Of a stretch of 64,000 bases of DNA, positions 22,201 through 33,700 are shown piece by piece; the stretch's first letter is position 1, and every line of letters begins with the position of its first letter. Position numbers and translations under genes: made by a program. The stretch covers positions 23,781,317 through 23,845,316 of the forward strand of contig NC_012873.2 of assembly GCF_000003195.3 (NCBI RefSeq), read 5' to 3'. The notes below the pieces were generated by a model. That model had not been told where the DNA came from, made no database searches, and saw only the letters and a program-made list of their open reading frames with translations. The DNA comes from Sorghum bicolor. Lineage: Eukaryota; Streptophyta; Magnoliopsida; Poales; Poaceae.

Positions 22201-22546
22201 ACTCCTGACCGATGAGAAGCACAAGAACATCGGCACCCTGAGATCTTCAGGAGATGCGCTGAAGCAGAAAATTTCTGACCTATCGGCAAACAGAGAAGCC
22301 CTGCTGGCAGAACTCAAGCGAGTGGAAGATGCTTTATCCCAAGCCCAACAGGAAGAGAGCCCACTGCCAGAGACCATCAGGCTCCTTGAGCAAGAACGAA
22401 ACATCCATGGTCGCAAGGCATTGCAGTTGAAGAAGAAGCTGAAGCCGATAGAAGGTTCTGCTGATGATGATATCAGAGAGATAGAAACAGCCAACCAGAT
22501 CTGGCTGCGCGCCATATCAGCGATCCAGTCGCTGCTGAACACATGA
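19237..22546 (+). pseudogene. Antisense gene of element C: PMD and coiled-coil protein, six exons
   Basis: Exons 19237-19263, 19385-20836, 20914-21114, 21200-21581, 21653-21774 and 21857-22546 have GT-AG borders and sum to 958 codons in one frame. Exons 2 and 3 match the plant mobile domain (aminotransferase-like PMD, related to MAIN/MAIL1): SYFWSDTLNAFVFGHG, SPTLADVAMLTGL, GRFPLGRYLL. Exons 4 and 5 are Pro/Ser/Glu-rich with a basic, nuclear-signal-like cluster (QKRKGAK, ETKRQKV). Exon 6 is a coiled coil. Four in-frame stops (19616, 20729, 20744, 21488) break this copy. At least the first three are Trp or Gln codons in copy D, so the ancestral gene was open there. PMD proteins act in silencing control in Arabidopsis. 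The role here is unknown. Confidence 0.78.
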
Positions 22547-22609
22547 AGCTTTAATCAGCGACACGTCTTTACTTCTCTGCACTCCTAGCTTTCTTACTGT
22601 TTTAATCTA

Positions 22610-22696
22610 GCTGATAGGATTGTTATCGGCAACTTTTGAAATACTAAGTCTGACCCCCAGATACATTTTAATCCAGCCGATAGGAGTGTTATCGGC
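22610..22696. repeat. Two hairpins between the antisense gene and pol of element C
   Basis: GCTGATA/TATCGGC (22610-22630) and GCCGATA/TATCGGC (22676-22696) are 7-bp stems with short loops. Element D carries the same pair at 37628-37648 and 37692-37712. They lie in the roughly 160-bp gap between two converging genes. Confidence 0.75.
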
Positions 22697-22706
22697 ACTT
22701 AAATCT

Positions 22707-25700
22707 TTATGCATCGACCCATATGCTGGGGTAGTACCTCTTCAAGTATTTGCCATTTAATGCTCTGGGAAATTCAACTCCTTCGAGAGTTTCTAGAATG
22801 TAGGCGTTACCAGGAGCCGATCGACTTATCCGATAGGGACCTTCCCAATTAGGAGACCACTTCCCAAACTTCGAACTTTTAGTCCCGATCGGTAAGATTA
22901 ATTTCCACACTAAGTCTCCATCGGCAAATTCCTTAGCCTTTACCTTCTTATCGTACCATCTGGCAACCCTTTTCTTATTCTCTTCTATGCTCATCAAAGC
23001 CCTTAGCCGATGCCCTGCTAGATCATCCAACTCGTCTGTCATCAGAGTAGCATAATCATCGGCAGCCAACTGATCTTGAAAAGATAGTCGCCTAGATCCA
23101 GCCTTAATTTCCCAAGGCAACACTGCATCATGTCCATATACCAACTGATAAGGTGAAACCTTGGTTGATCCATGACAAGCCATCCGATAGGACCATAAGG
23201 CTTCGTTTAACAATGTGTGCCACCTTCTAGGATTTTCTTCAATCTTCCATTTAATAAGCTTAATAATTCCTTTGTTGGACGCCCCGGCCTGCCCATTGGC
23301 TTGAGCATAGTAAGGAGAAGAATTCAATACTTTAATCCCCATACCGATTGCAAATTCATCAAACTCCCCTGCTGTAAACATAGTACCCTGATCGGTAGTA
23401 ATTGTTTGAGGGATTCCAAATCGGTAAATGATATGCTCCTTCACAAAATCAATCATATTGGCTGACGTGACCTTCTTCAAAGGAATGGCTTCAACCCATT
23501 TAGTGAAATAATCAGTGGCAACCAAAATAAACTTATGCCCCTTGCTAGACGGTGGATAAACTTGGCCGATCAGATCAATAGCCCATCCCCGGAACGGCCA
23601 AGGTTTGATAATAGGATTCATGGCCGATGCGGGTGCTCTTTGAATATTGCCAAACTTTTGACATCCTTGACACCCTTTGAAATATTTAAAGCAATCTTCA
23701 AGTATGGTCGGCCAGTAATATCCATTCCTCCTAATCATCCACTTCATCTTGAAAGCCGACTGATGTGCTCCACATACCCCTTCATGGATTTCTCCCATCA
23801 AACTCCTAGCTTCATCATCTCCTAAGCACCGGAGAAGAATCCCATCAATAGTTCGATAGTACAATTCATCTTCGAGGAGTACATATTTGGTTGCTTGAAA
23901 CCGAACTCGTCTTTCGACTTTCTTGGATGGATCTTTCAAATAATCAACGATTTCTTTTCTCCAATCATCGGCACCAATGGCCGATATTGCATTAATCATG
24001 GGTTGATATCCCGAAGCATGCGGAGCCAACCGATTTGCTTCTTCATTATGCAATCGAGGTACATACCCTAAATGGAAATCCTTGAATTCCTTTAATAGTT
24101 GCATGCTCCTCTCGTAATAACCTATAAGAATTCCACTTCGGCATTCATAGCTTCTAGCCAACTGATTTATAACTAGCATAGAATCCCCGAAGACCTCAAC
24201 AGCAACAGGATGAACTTCTCTCAACAACTCTAATCCCTTTATTAAAGCTTGATACTCAGCCTGATTATTTGTTGACGTGGCAACAATCGGCAAAGAGAAC
24301 TCATACTTCCTTCCCCGAGGGGAAATTAATACTATGCCGTTTCCTGCCCCCCGATCACATGTAGACCCATCAAAGAACAGCGTCCAAGGTACAATTTCCA
24401 AGGTCTCCACCGCGCCGCGATGTTGAGTTACCAAATCAGCCATAATCTGTCCCTTAACAGCCTTGACCGATTCATAACGCAGATCGAACTCCGACAGTGC
24501 CAGAATCCACTTGCCAGTCCTGCCACTCATAATTGGCATGGACAGCATATATCGGACTACATCATCCTTGCAAACAACAGTGCATTCGGCCAACAACAAG
24601 TAGTGCCTCAACTTGATACAAGAGAAATACAAGCATAAGCACAGTTTCTCAATAGTCGAATACCTGGTCTCAGCATCGATTAACCTCCTGCTTAAATAAT
24701 AAATTACACGCTCTTTCCCTTCAAACTCCTGAATCAAAGCCGAACCGTTGACCATCCCATAGGTAGACAAATACAATCTGAAGGGTTTTCCTTGCTGAGG
24801 TGGAATTAGAACTGGAGGATTTACTAAATAATTCTTGATTTCATCTAGAGCCAACTGCTGTTCTTCTCCCCAAACAAACTCTTGATCGGCCTTTAACTTA
24901 AGAAGAGGACTGAAAGCAAGAATTTTACCAGACAAATTAGATATAAATCTTCTGATAAAATTTACTTTGCCGATCAAGGACTGGAGCTCAGTCTTGTCGG
25001 TAGGGGCCACTATCTTATTGATGGCATCGATAGATCTTCGACTTATCTCAATCCCCCTTTGATGCACGATGAAACCAAGAAATTGTCCTGCCGATACGCC
25101 AAATGCACACTTATTGGGATTTATTTTCAAACCATGCTTCCTTGTGCATTCCAACACCTTTCGCAGATCGGCAAGATGTTTTGCGAAGTCTCCAGACTTA
25201 ACCACCACATCATCGATATAAATCTCTACCAGCTTACCGATGAACTCATGAAAAATAAAATTCATGGCCCTTTGATATGTAGCACTAGCATTCTTTAGGC
25301 CAAAGGTAATGACTATCCATTCAAACAATCCGACATGACCAGGACTTCTAAATGCAGTCTTTGGAATATCTTCCTCTGCCATGAATATTTGATTGTATCC
25401 TGCATTGCCATCTATAAAGCTAATGATCCGATGCCCAGTCGCGGCGTCAACCAGCAGATCGGCAACAGGCATTGGGTATCCATCCATCGGCGTAGCTTTA
25501 TTGAGATTCCTGAAATCAATGCATACCCGAAGCTTCCCGTTCTTCTTGTAGACCGGAACAACATTGGAAATCCATTCGGCATACCGACACTGCCGAATAA
25601 ACTTAGCTTCAATAAGTTTGGTGATTTCGGCCTTAATATCAGGGAGGATGTTAGGATTACATCGGCGAGCTGGATATTGATGTGGCTGAAATCCAGACTT

Positions 25701-25940
25701 GATAGGCAACCAATGTTCAACAATTGATCGGTCTAAACCAGGCATCTCAGTATAATCCCAAGCAAAGCAATCTTTATATTCCTTTAACAAATCAGTTAAC
25801 TGTCGCTTACACTCAGAATCTAACTTAGCACTAATAAAAGTGGGTCTAGGTTTATCACCACTACCTATATCTACTTCAACCAGATCATCGGCCGATGTGA
25901 ATCCCTGGCCTAACTTTCCATCATCTGCGAACCTATCCAT
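22707..25940 (-). CDS. Element C pol: RT, RNase H, second RNase H, integrase
   Basis: Uninterrupted frame of 1077 residues from ATG 25940-25938. RT has the catalytic YIDD in IYIDDVVVKSG. The first RNase H is degenerate (FRLYLSTYG), and the second has LFFDGSTCD, AEYQALIKG, VFGDSMLV. Integrase has the HHCC region (HEGVCGAH, CQGCQK), first Asp in AIDLIGQ and second in TTDQGTMF. The expected catalytic Glu in the NGQAxAS motif is Gly (codon 23285-23283), so integration should fail. The ATG overlaps the stop of the gag-protease ORF (TGATG), as in D (TAATG). No chromodomain is seen. Confidence 0.92.
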   Translation of the reverse strand: MDRFADDGKLGQGFTSADDLVEVDIGSGDKPRPTFISAKLDSECKRQLTDLLKEYKDCFAWDYTEMPGLDRSIVEHWLPIKSGFQPHQYPARRCNPNILPDIKAEITKLIEAKFIRQCRYAEWISNVVPVYKKNGKLRVCIDFRNLNKATPMDGYPMPVADLLVDAATGHRIISFIDGNAGYNQIFMAEEDIPKTAFRSPGHVGLFEWIVITFGLKNASATYQRAMNFIFHEFIGKLVEIYIDDVVVKSGDFAKHLADLRKVLECTRKHGLKINPNKCAFGVSAGQFLGFIVHQRGIEISRRSIDAINKIVAPTDKTELQSLIGKVNFIRRFISNLSGKILAFSPLLKLKADQEFVWGEEQQLALDEIKNYLVNPPVLIPPQQGKPFRLYLSTYGMVNGSALIQEFEGKERVIYYLSRRLIDAETRYSTIEKLCLCLYFSCIKLRHYLLLAECTVVCKDDVVRYMLSMPIMSGRTGKWILALSEFDLRYESVKAVKGQIMADLVTQHRGAVETLEIVPWTLFFDGSTCDRGAGNGIVLISPRGRKYEFSLPIVATSTNNQAEYQALIKGLELLREVHPVAVEVFGDSMLVINQLARSYECRSGILIGYYERSMQLLKEFKDFHLGYVPRLHNEEANRLAPHASGYQPMINAISAIGADDWRKEIVDYLKDPSKKVERRVRFQATKYVLLEDELYYRTIDGILLRCLGDDEARSLMGEIHEGVCGAHQSAFKMKWMIRRNGYYWPTILEDCFKYFKGCQGCQKFGNIQRAPASAMNPIIKPWPFRGWAIDLIGQVYPPSSKGHKFILVATDYFTKWVEAIPLKKVTSANMIDFVKEHIIYRFGIPQTITTDQGTMFTAGEFDEFAIGMGIKVLNSSPYYAQANGQAGASNKGIIKLIKWKIEENPRRWHTLLNEALWSYRMACHGSTKVSPYQLVYGHDAVLPWEIKAGSRRLSFQDQLAADDYATLMTDELDDLAGHRLRALMSIEENKKRVARWYDKKVKAKEFADGDLVWKLILPIGTKSSKFGKWSPNWEGPYRISRSAPGNAYILETLEGVEFPRALNGKYLKRYYPSIWVDA

Positions 25941-28900
25941 CAAAAACCTTCGTCAGAACCGACTGCTTGGATCGGTGGAATCTCGTAATCGGCATCCTTC
26001 AGAAAATCCTTCTCCCAAACTTCTCCTGAAATACACCTAGTCCTCTCATAGGTATCCACCTCTGCCGATGCAATGACATAAGAAGAATCTCCCGGGACAA
26101 TCTCAATTTTGTCTCCTACCCACTGAACCAAGCATTGGTGCATTGTAGATGGGATGCAACAATTAGCGTGAATCCAATCTCTTCCCAATAGCAAGTTGTA
26201 AGCACCCTTTCCACTGATCACAAAGAAGGTTGTCGGCAAGGTTTTGCTGCCGATGGTCAACTCTACACATATTGCCCCCTTGACTGGAGACACGTTCCCT
26301 TAAAAGTCTTTAAGCATCATATCAGTCTTGGTCAAATCCTGATCCCCTCTCCCAAGCTTCCGATATACTGCATACGGCATTATGTTGATAGCAGCCCCAC
26401 CATCAACTAGAATCTTGGTCATCGGCTGCCCATCAACCCTCCCTTTGACAAACAGAGCCTTGAGATGTTGTCTTTCGTCATCGGCAGGTTTCTCGAAGAT
26501 AGCTGTCATCGGATCGAGAGCCAATTGAGCTATTTGGTCAGAAAATTCCAACTCATCATCGCTAGATGGCGCAAGAAACTCCATCGGCAACATAAAGACC
26601 ATGTTGATATCTGCCGATGGACCTACCCCCTTGGGATCTGATTGCTGCTGATCTCCAGACTGACCAGAGTTCTCGCCCTTGCTTAGCCCTTCTCGCCTTT
26701 CGTGCTGCAGCCTCCTTTTCTGCGTCTTGGTCAACCCTTCTGGACACCATGGAGGAAGCGGCTTCTGCCTTGTTGCCGGGCGATGATTTTCCCTTGACTC
26801 CATCCGATGTGCATTGGCATCCCTGCAAAATATGAATTTGTCAGGAACTCGTGCTTTAGCCATCTCCTCAAGTTCTTCCTGGTTCCTGGGAAAATATTGG
26901 ACACGATCACCAAGCCTATTGTGCACACTGAGTCTGCCCCCCAGCCGATTATAGACGGATGCTCTCCCTCTAATCGGCCCATCGAAGCGCCGATCATTAT
27001 CACGATAGTTCCGATCGGATCTGTCGTACCGATCATAACCGTTGCACTCAGGGCAATCTCTGACAGTAGGAAGCTTGATATTCTCCTCCCAGCAATGGAT
27101 GAAGAATGGACAATTCCAGTGATCCTTATGCCGATTCCACTCCTGTCGGCGTCTTTCTTCTTCCCGACGATAATCTTCTTGCTGGCGCCGGTATCGATCT
27201 TCTCGTTGCTGCCAAGTTTCCCGAGGCCTTCTATGAGTTATTACAATCCCAGATCGGGGAGGCCTTCCTGAGCTGGTTCCTTCCTGGACCAAGCCCCTTC
27301 CTCTCGCATCGGCAGTAGTGACTTGATGCTGAGGATCCACCGATGCACTTCTTTCAGCTGCTTCTGAGGTTAAGACCTTGGCTTTTCCCTTAGCATCCAA
27401 CATGTTCGTTGGGAAAGGATGTTGGTCAATCTTCATCGGCTTCTTGGTCTTGGAGCTGTCAAATTTGATTCTCCCAGATTCTATAGCCGATTGCAGTTGC
27501 TGTCTGAACACCTTGCACTCGTTAGTGTCATGAGAAGTTGCATTGTGCCACTTGCAATATTTCATCCTTTTCAATTCTTCAGCCGACGGGATCACGTGAT
27601 TAGGTGACAGTTTGATCTGACCTTCCTGGAGCAGAAAGTCGAATATCATATCGGCTTTAGCGGTGTCAAACGCAAATTTCTCTGGTTCTTTATGTCCAAA
27701 AGGACAAGACATCGGCTTCTTGTTTTTCACCCACTCTGCCAAGCTGATGACTGGTTCTTCATCGGAATCCGAGCTTGTTGCTTCATCAACGAACGACACC
27801 TTTTTGTTCCATGCTCTCTTGGGTTCAAACGGCTTGATGTCTTGATCAGAGATTCTTTGCACCAGATGACTTAAGCTTTTGAACTCCTGAGACGCATATT
27901 TGTCCCTGATGTGTGGCAACAAACCCTAGAAAGCCAAATCGGCTAGCTGCCGATCGTCCAGAACCAGACTATAGCACTTGTTCTTGACTTCCCGTATCCT
28001 CTATACAAAACCCTCAACCGATTCATCATTACGCTGCCTTAATTTGACCAAATCGGTGATCTTCTTCTCATGGACCCCAGAGAAGAAATATTTGTGGAAT
28101 TGTTTTTCCAGATCGGCCCAAGTAACCACTGAGTTGGGAGGTAGTGATATAAACCAGGTAAAAGCCGATCTAGACAATGATGATGAAAATAGACGAACCC
28201 TTAACTCGTCCCTGTTACCAGCTTCTCCGCACTGAATGATGAACCTGTTAACATGTTCCATGGTCGACGTGTCATCCTGCCCAGAAAACTTAGTAAAATC
28301 CAGTACCTTGTACCGATGTGGAAGCGGAATCAAGTCGTATGTAGGAGGATACGGTGTCCGATAAGAGTAAGTATTGACTTTGGGTTTTATCCCGAATTGG
28401 TCTCTCATTACTTCAGCAATCTTATCGGCCCAGTATGCATCGGCATCTTGCCGATGGGGCGGTTGCGGATCAGGTGCCTGCTGGTAAGCCTCCACGTGTC
28501 TGTTCGGTGCACGATCTGCACGGAACATTGGGTTGATCATCTGACCTCCTACCTGTGGACCACCAAGCTGTTGCCCGCCAATCTGCTGTCCGCTGACCTG
28601 CTGCCCGAGATTCATTGGCTGGTTAGGGATCCCCTGATTCTGGAACCCGGGATAGATCTGTCCTTGCTAGAACCCTGTAGCCTGGTGACTCTGTTGGGGC
28701 GTTTGCGGAAAGACTTGCTGCCCAAGCCATCCATTATTAGCGTTCATCAGCATAGGCCCTGCCGATGACTGGTAATTGGGCATCATCATTGAATTGACAT
28801 ACCCTGATTGAGCCATAGACCTCTGTTGCATCAGCATCGAGTCTGCCGCTGTGTTAGGCATCTGGAACATTAGAGCTTGAGATTTCCCAGTGTAAGGTCT

Positions 28901-29593
28901 TGCAGTAGTAGTTGTAGTATAGTGGAGACTCTGGTTCATCGGCATATTGGGAGGTGCCGATGCCATAGGAGTCTTGCCTCTCATATCAGTCGTCTGCGAT
29001 GTACCCGGCGTTAACTCTGGAGGCATGCCATAACCCCACCAGTTGGGAGGAGTTAACCCTGTCATTGCCGATGCTAACAGATCTGTGGCAAGTTTAATCT
29101 GCCCATCTGAAGTCTGTGGATTAGTTGTCATCGGCATAGACTGTCCATTGGTGACTCCCAACGTGCTTGGCGGAACAGGAATCTCCATACCCGCAGCGAC
29201 CGTAGCAGCCGATGGAGCTGTGACCACCGGTGACCCTGGCTGATGATAAGTAGGGCCCACATAATCTGGTGGCAATTGTCCTTCCTTGAAAGTTCTTGCC
29301 ACGGCATTGAAACCCGTATTAGACAGTACACCAGCTTGGTTGATCAAAGCACGGTTGATAGCGCTGTCAACCATCTCTTGAAGTTTGCCGGGATTGGCTT
29401 CAAAAGTAACCTGCCGAGGTGCCGGCAGTGCATCCTTCTGAATCACTTCACCGCTCCTGTTTATGCTGAAGGACCTTAGGCATTGCTGCTTGTAATCCTC
29501 CATGGCTTTGGCAATTGCTTGCTTCTGCTCATCCTTGAGATTGGCTTCCGTCACGGGGATGACGTTCTCTTGATCAAACTCAGAAGTTGACAT
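25940..29593 (-). pseudogene. Element C gag and protease
   Basis: One frame from ATG 29593-29591 (MSTSEFDQENV) to TGA 25942-25940, broken by TAG at 28669-28667, 28003-28001 and 27928-27926 and TAA at 26302-26300. The N-terminal third is Gln/Pro/Met-rich. The gag core is near 28300-28000 (VNRFIIQCGEA, FTWFISLPP, FHKYFFSGVHEKK). A CKWHNATSHDTNEC zinc-binding motif and a basic RDR/E-rich segment follow. The retropepsin-like site is ILVDGGAAINIMP at about 26400. The TAG at 27926 is also present in element D (32400), unlike the other stops. Confidence 0.82.
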
Positions 29594-29614
29594 GTTGATC
29601 TTGATCTTGAATGA

Positions 29615-29632
29615 GTCCCGCCGGGCGTGCCA
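29615..29632 (-). other. Primer-binding site of element C
   Basis: Minus strand TGGCACGCCCGGCGGGAC, seven bases after the LTR end at 29640. It matches the D site at 30732-30749 apart from a few transitions. Confidence 0.75.
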
Positions 29633-29639
29633 AAAGATG

Positions 29640-30361
29640 TGTTGGTGCAAAAGTTGATCTGCAAACACAAAGGGCTAATACCCGATTCAAACGTTAAGGC
29701 GTGCCAGCCGATTTGACCTTACTATCGGCAAAGGTGGTAACTTGAATACTTTAGTCCTGACAACAACAATGCGCCCGGATGTCACGGCTAAGAGGTACTC
29801 ACGTGGAACTTGAGAACGCGCCGAACTTAAGTCGACGAATTCCTAAGAACTCGTAATGAAAAGAAAAAAGTATGACGAAGTCGTCGAAAGAAAAGTAGGT
29901 GCTGGAATATGAGTAAAAGTGTGTGTTTGATTGATTGATAGATTTCATTACAAGGCCCTAGGGTCTATATTTATACCCTGCTCAAAGAGTTACTACCATA
30001 CACGACTAGAATTCGAATTCCAAATTACATAGAATCCGTATACAAAACGATTTAAATAACTAAGGAAAACATAAAGCTATCCCCCCGTGACAAGCTGGAA
30101 CATGTCCACAAACTGATCGGCAACTCCCGGACTCTCCCTCCGCATCATCAATAGACTCCCTTGTCATAGTCATCGGCAGACTTCCTTGTCGTAGCCATCG
30201 GTACAGACAAATCACCATCTACAGACTTAGTCACGTTCAATCTCTCCTTCATCGGCAACCACCCTCATCGGCAATTCATCCTGTAGACAAAATACCGTCG
30301 TCCTATCCTGCCGGCCTGTACTCTACCAAACATGGACACGTGCCCAAAAACGGTGTCAACA
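29640..30361 (-). repeat. 5' LTR of element C (722 bp)
   Basis: Minus strand starts TGTTGACACCG and ends TTGCACCAACA. The borders are fixed by the primer-binding site and by comparison with the D 3' LTR (41613-42310). It includes the scattered ATCGGC words seen in the rest of the element. Its start abuts D LTR sequence that begins mid-LTR (ggttccg). Confidence 0.88.
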
Positions 30362-30724
30362 GGTTCCGTTTAGTTTGGAATTCGAGTCCTAGTCGTGTCT
30401 GGTTGTAGCTCTAGGGCCATGTAAGAATCTATCAATCAATCAAACAAAAGTTTTTACTCATATTCTAGCATCTACTTTTTCGACAACTTCGTCATATATT
30501 CTTTGTACTACGAGTTCTTAGGAAATCGTCGAGTCAAACTCGGCGCGTTCTCAAGTTCCGCATGATCACCTCTTGGCCGTGACATCCAGGCGCATCGCTG
30601 TTGTCGGGACCAAAGTGGTCGAGTTACCACCTTTGTCGATTGTAAGGTCAAATCAGCTGGCACGCCTTAACATTTGAATCTGGTATTAGCCCTTTGTGTT
30701 TGCAGATCAGCTTTTGCACCAACA
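30362..30724 (+). repeat. Partial 5' LTR of element D (last 363 bp)
   Basis: It matches 41948-42310 base for base in length. The first 335 bp are missing because element C begins at 30361. If C inserted here, the lost part should lie beyond the other end of C. It ends TTGCACCAACA. Confidence 0.87.
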
Positions 30725-30731
30725 CATCTTT

Positions 30732-30749
30732 TGGCACACCCAGTGGGAC
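30732..30749 (+). other. Primer-binding site of element D
   Basis: TGGCACACCCAGTGGGAC, seven bases after the LTR end. It is equivalent to the site in element C. Confidence 0.72.
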
Positions 30750-30770
30750 AGATTCAAGATCAAGATCAAC

Positions 30771-33700
30771 ATGTCGAGCACCGAGTTCGACTTGGAGAAC
30801 GTCATCCCGGTGACGGAAGCCAATCTCAGAGATGAGCAGAAGCAAGCTATTGCAAAAGCCATGGAGGACTACAAGCAGCAATGCTTGAAATCCTTCAGTA
30901 TCAACAGGAGCGGCGAGGTGATCCAAACGGAAGCATTGTTGGCACCTCGGCAGATTACTTTTGAAGCCCATCCTGGTAAACTCCAAGACATGGTTGACAG
31001 TGCCATTATCCGCGCCTTGATCAATCAAGCTGGTGTGCTGTCCAACACAGTGTTCAATGCGGTGGCTAGAACTTTCAAGGAAGGTCAATTACCACAAAAT
31101 TATGTGGGTCCTGCCCATCATCAGCCAGGGTCACCAGTGGTCACAGCTCCATCGGCTACTACGGTCGCTGCGCGCGTGGAAGCTACTTCTCCTCCAAGCA
31201 CATTAGGGGTCACTGATGTGCAATCTACACCAATGATGACCAATCCATCAACATCAGACGGGCAAATCAAGCTTGCCACAGATCTATTGGCATCGACAAT
31301 GTCGGGATCTGTTCCTCCTAACTGGTGGGGTTATGGTATGCCCCCAGAGATGATGTTGAAGACTCCTGCAACGTCTCAAGTGGCTGATATGACAGACAAG
31401 GCTCCTATGGCATCGGCATCTCCAAATCTGCCAATGAATCAGAGTCCCCAATTTACTACAACTACTACAGCAAGACCTTACACTGGGAATTCTCAAGTTC
31501 CAACGTTCCAGATACCTAACGCATCGGCAGATTCAGTGCCGACACAACAGAGGTTTATGACACAGCCAGGGTACGTCAATTCAATGATGATGCCCAATTA
31601 CCAGTCATCGGCAGGGCTTATGCCGATGAATGCTAACAGTGGATGGACAGGACAGTTAGTCTTTCCACAGATGCATCAGCAGAATCATCAGGTTGTAGGG
31701 TTTCAATAGGGACAAATCCAACCTTGGTTTCACAATCAAGGGTTGGTCAACGAGCCGATGAATCTTGGTCAGCAGGTTGAGGGTCAGATGGTTAACTTGA
31801 TGTTCCATGCAGATCGTACACCTCAGAGACACGTCGGAGCTTGTCAGCAGGCACCAGATCCACAACCGCCTCATCGGTAAGATGCCGATGCCTACTGGGC
31901 CGGTAAGATAGCTGAAGTAATGAGAGACCAATTTGGGATAAAGCCTAAAGTCAACACTTACTCTTATCGGACACCGTATCCTCCTGCATACGATTTAATT
32001 CCACTTCCAAATCGGTACAAGGTACCAGATTTCACTAACTTTTCTGGACAAAATGATACATCGACTATGGAGCATGTCAACAGGTTCATCATTCAATGTG
32101 GGGAAGCTGCTAACAGAGATGAATTAAGGGTTCGTCTGTTCTCATCATCTTTGTCTGGATCGGCTTTTACCTGGTTTATTTCGTTACCTCCCAACTTAGT
32201 AATTACTTGGGCTGATCTAGAGAAGCAATTCCATAAATACTTCTTTTCTGGGGTCCATGAAAAGAAGATCACCGATTTATTCAGGTTAAAGCAACGCAAT
32301 GATGAATCAGTTGAAAGCTTTGTGCAGAGGTTGCAAAAAGTTAAGAACAAGTGCTATAGTCTGGTTCTGGACGATCGGCAGCTAGCCGATTTGGCTTTCT
32401 AGGGTTTGTTGCCACATATCAGAGACAAGTATGCTTCTCAAGACTTTGAGAGCCTAAGTCACTTGGTGCAGAGGATTTCCGACCAGGATATCAAACCCTT
32501 TGAGCCCAAGAGAGCATGGAACAAAAAGGCATGATTTGTTGATGAGGCAGCAAGCTCAGATTCTGATGAGGAGCCAGTCATCGGCTTGGCAGAATGGGTG
32601 AAAAATAAGAAGCCGATGTCTTGCCCTTTTGGGCATAAAGAACTAGAGAAATTTGCATTTGATATCACTAAAGCCGATAGGATATTTGATTTTCTACTTC
32701 AGGAAGGTCAAATCAAGTTGTCACCCAATCATGTAATTCCATCGGCTGAGGAATTAAAGAAGATAAAATATTGCAAATGGCACAATGCAACGTCTCACAG
32801 CACAAATGAGTGCAAGGTTTTCAGGCAACAGCTACAATCGGCTATAGAATCTGGGAGGATCAAGTTTGATAATTCTAGAGCTCAGAAGCCGATGAAGATC
32901 GATCAACATCCCTTCCCAACAAATATGATTAATGCTAAAGGAAAAACCAAGGTGTTGACATCTAAAGCAGCTGAAAGAAATGCATCAGTGGATCCTCAGC
33001 ATCAGATTACTGATGCCGATGCCAAGGGAAAAGGTTTAATCTAGGAAGGAACTAGCTCAGGAAGGCCTCTCTGATCTGGCATTGTGATATCTCATAGAAG
33101 GCATCGGGAGACTTGGCAGCAACATGAAGATCGGTATCGGCGCCAGCAGGAGGATTATCGTCGGGAAGAAGAGAGGCGCCGACAGGAGTGGAATCGGCAT
33201 AAAGATCACTGGAACTGCCTGTTCTTTATCAATTGCTAGGAAGAGAACATTAAATTGCCCACTGTTAGAGATTGCCCTGAATGCAATGGTTACGATCGGT
33301 ATGATAAACCTAATCGGCAGTGTCAGAATGATGATCGGCGATTTAACGGGCCGATTAGTGGAAGAGCATCAGTTCATGATCGGCTGGGGGCAGACTCATT
33401 GTGCATGACAGACTTGGTGATCGTGTCGAATATTTTCCCAGGAACCAAGAAGAGCTTGAAGAGATGGCCGATGCACGAGTTTCCGATGAATTCATATTTT
33501 GCAGAGATGCCAATACCTATCGAGTGGAGTCAAGGGAAAGTCGTCGCCCATCGGGAAGGCAGCCACAACTTCCTCCATGGTGTCCAGAGGGATTGACTAG
33601 GACACAGAAAAGAAGGTTGCAACGCAAAAGACGAGAAGAGCTAAGCAAAGGCGAGAATTCTGGCCAATCTGGAGATCAACAGCAACCGGATCCCAAGGGA

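Larger units (their letters stand above)
18928..30361 (-). mobile_element. Element C: Tat-type retrotransposon with antisense PMD gene, 3' LTR lost
   Basis: On the minus strand: 5' LTR (30361-29640), primer-binding site, gag-protease, a separate overlapping pol ORF, then a plus-strand spliced gene. Comparison with element D shows that the last 0.9 kb (end of the internal region plus 3' LTR) is missing at the 18928 junction. The 5' LTR start abuts a D LTR interrupted at 30362, so C seems to have inserted into D. Pol is one intact frame while gag has four stops. Confidence 0.87.

Noticed and set aside
19237..22546. Independent host PMD gene
   Set aside because: The same gene lies at the same place in both copies of the element, between pol and the 3' end, so it belongs to the transposon.
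26807..27271. Plus-strand frame of 154 codons
   Set aside because: Shadow of the C gag frame; hydrophobic content arises from the complement of a charged region.
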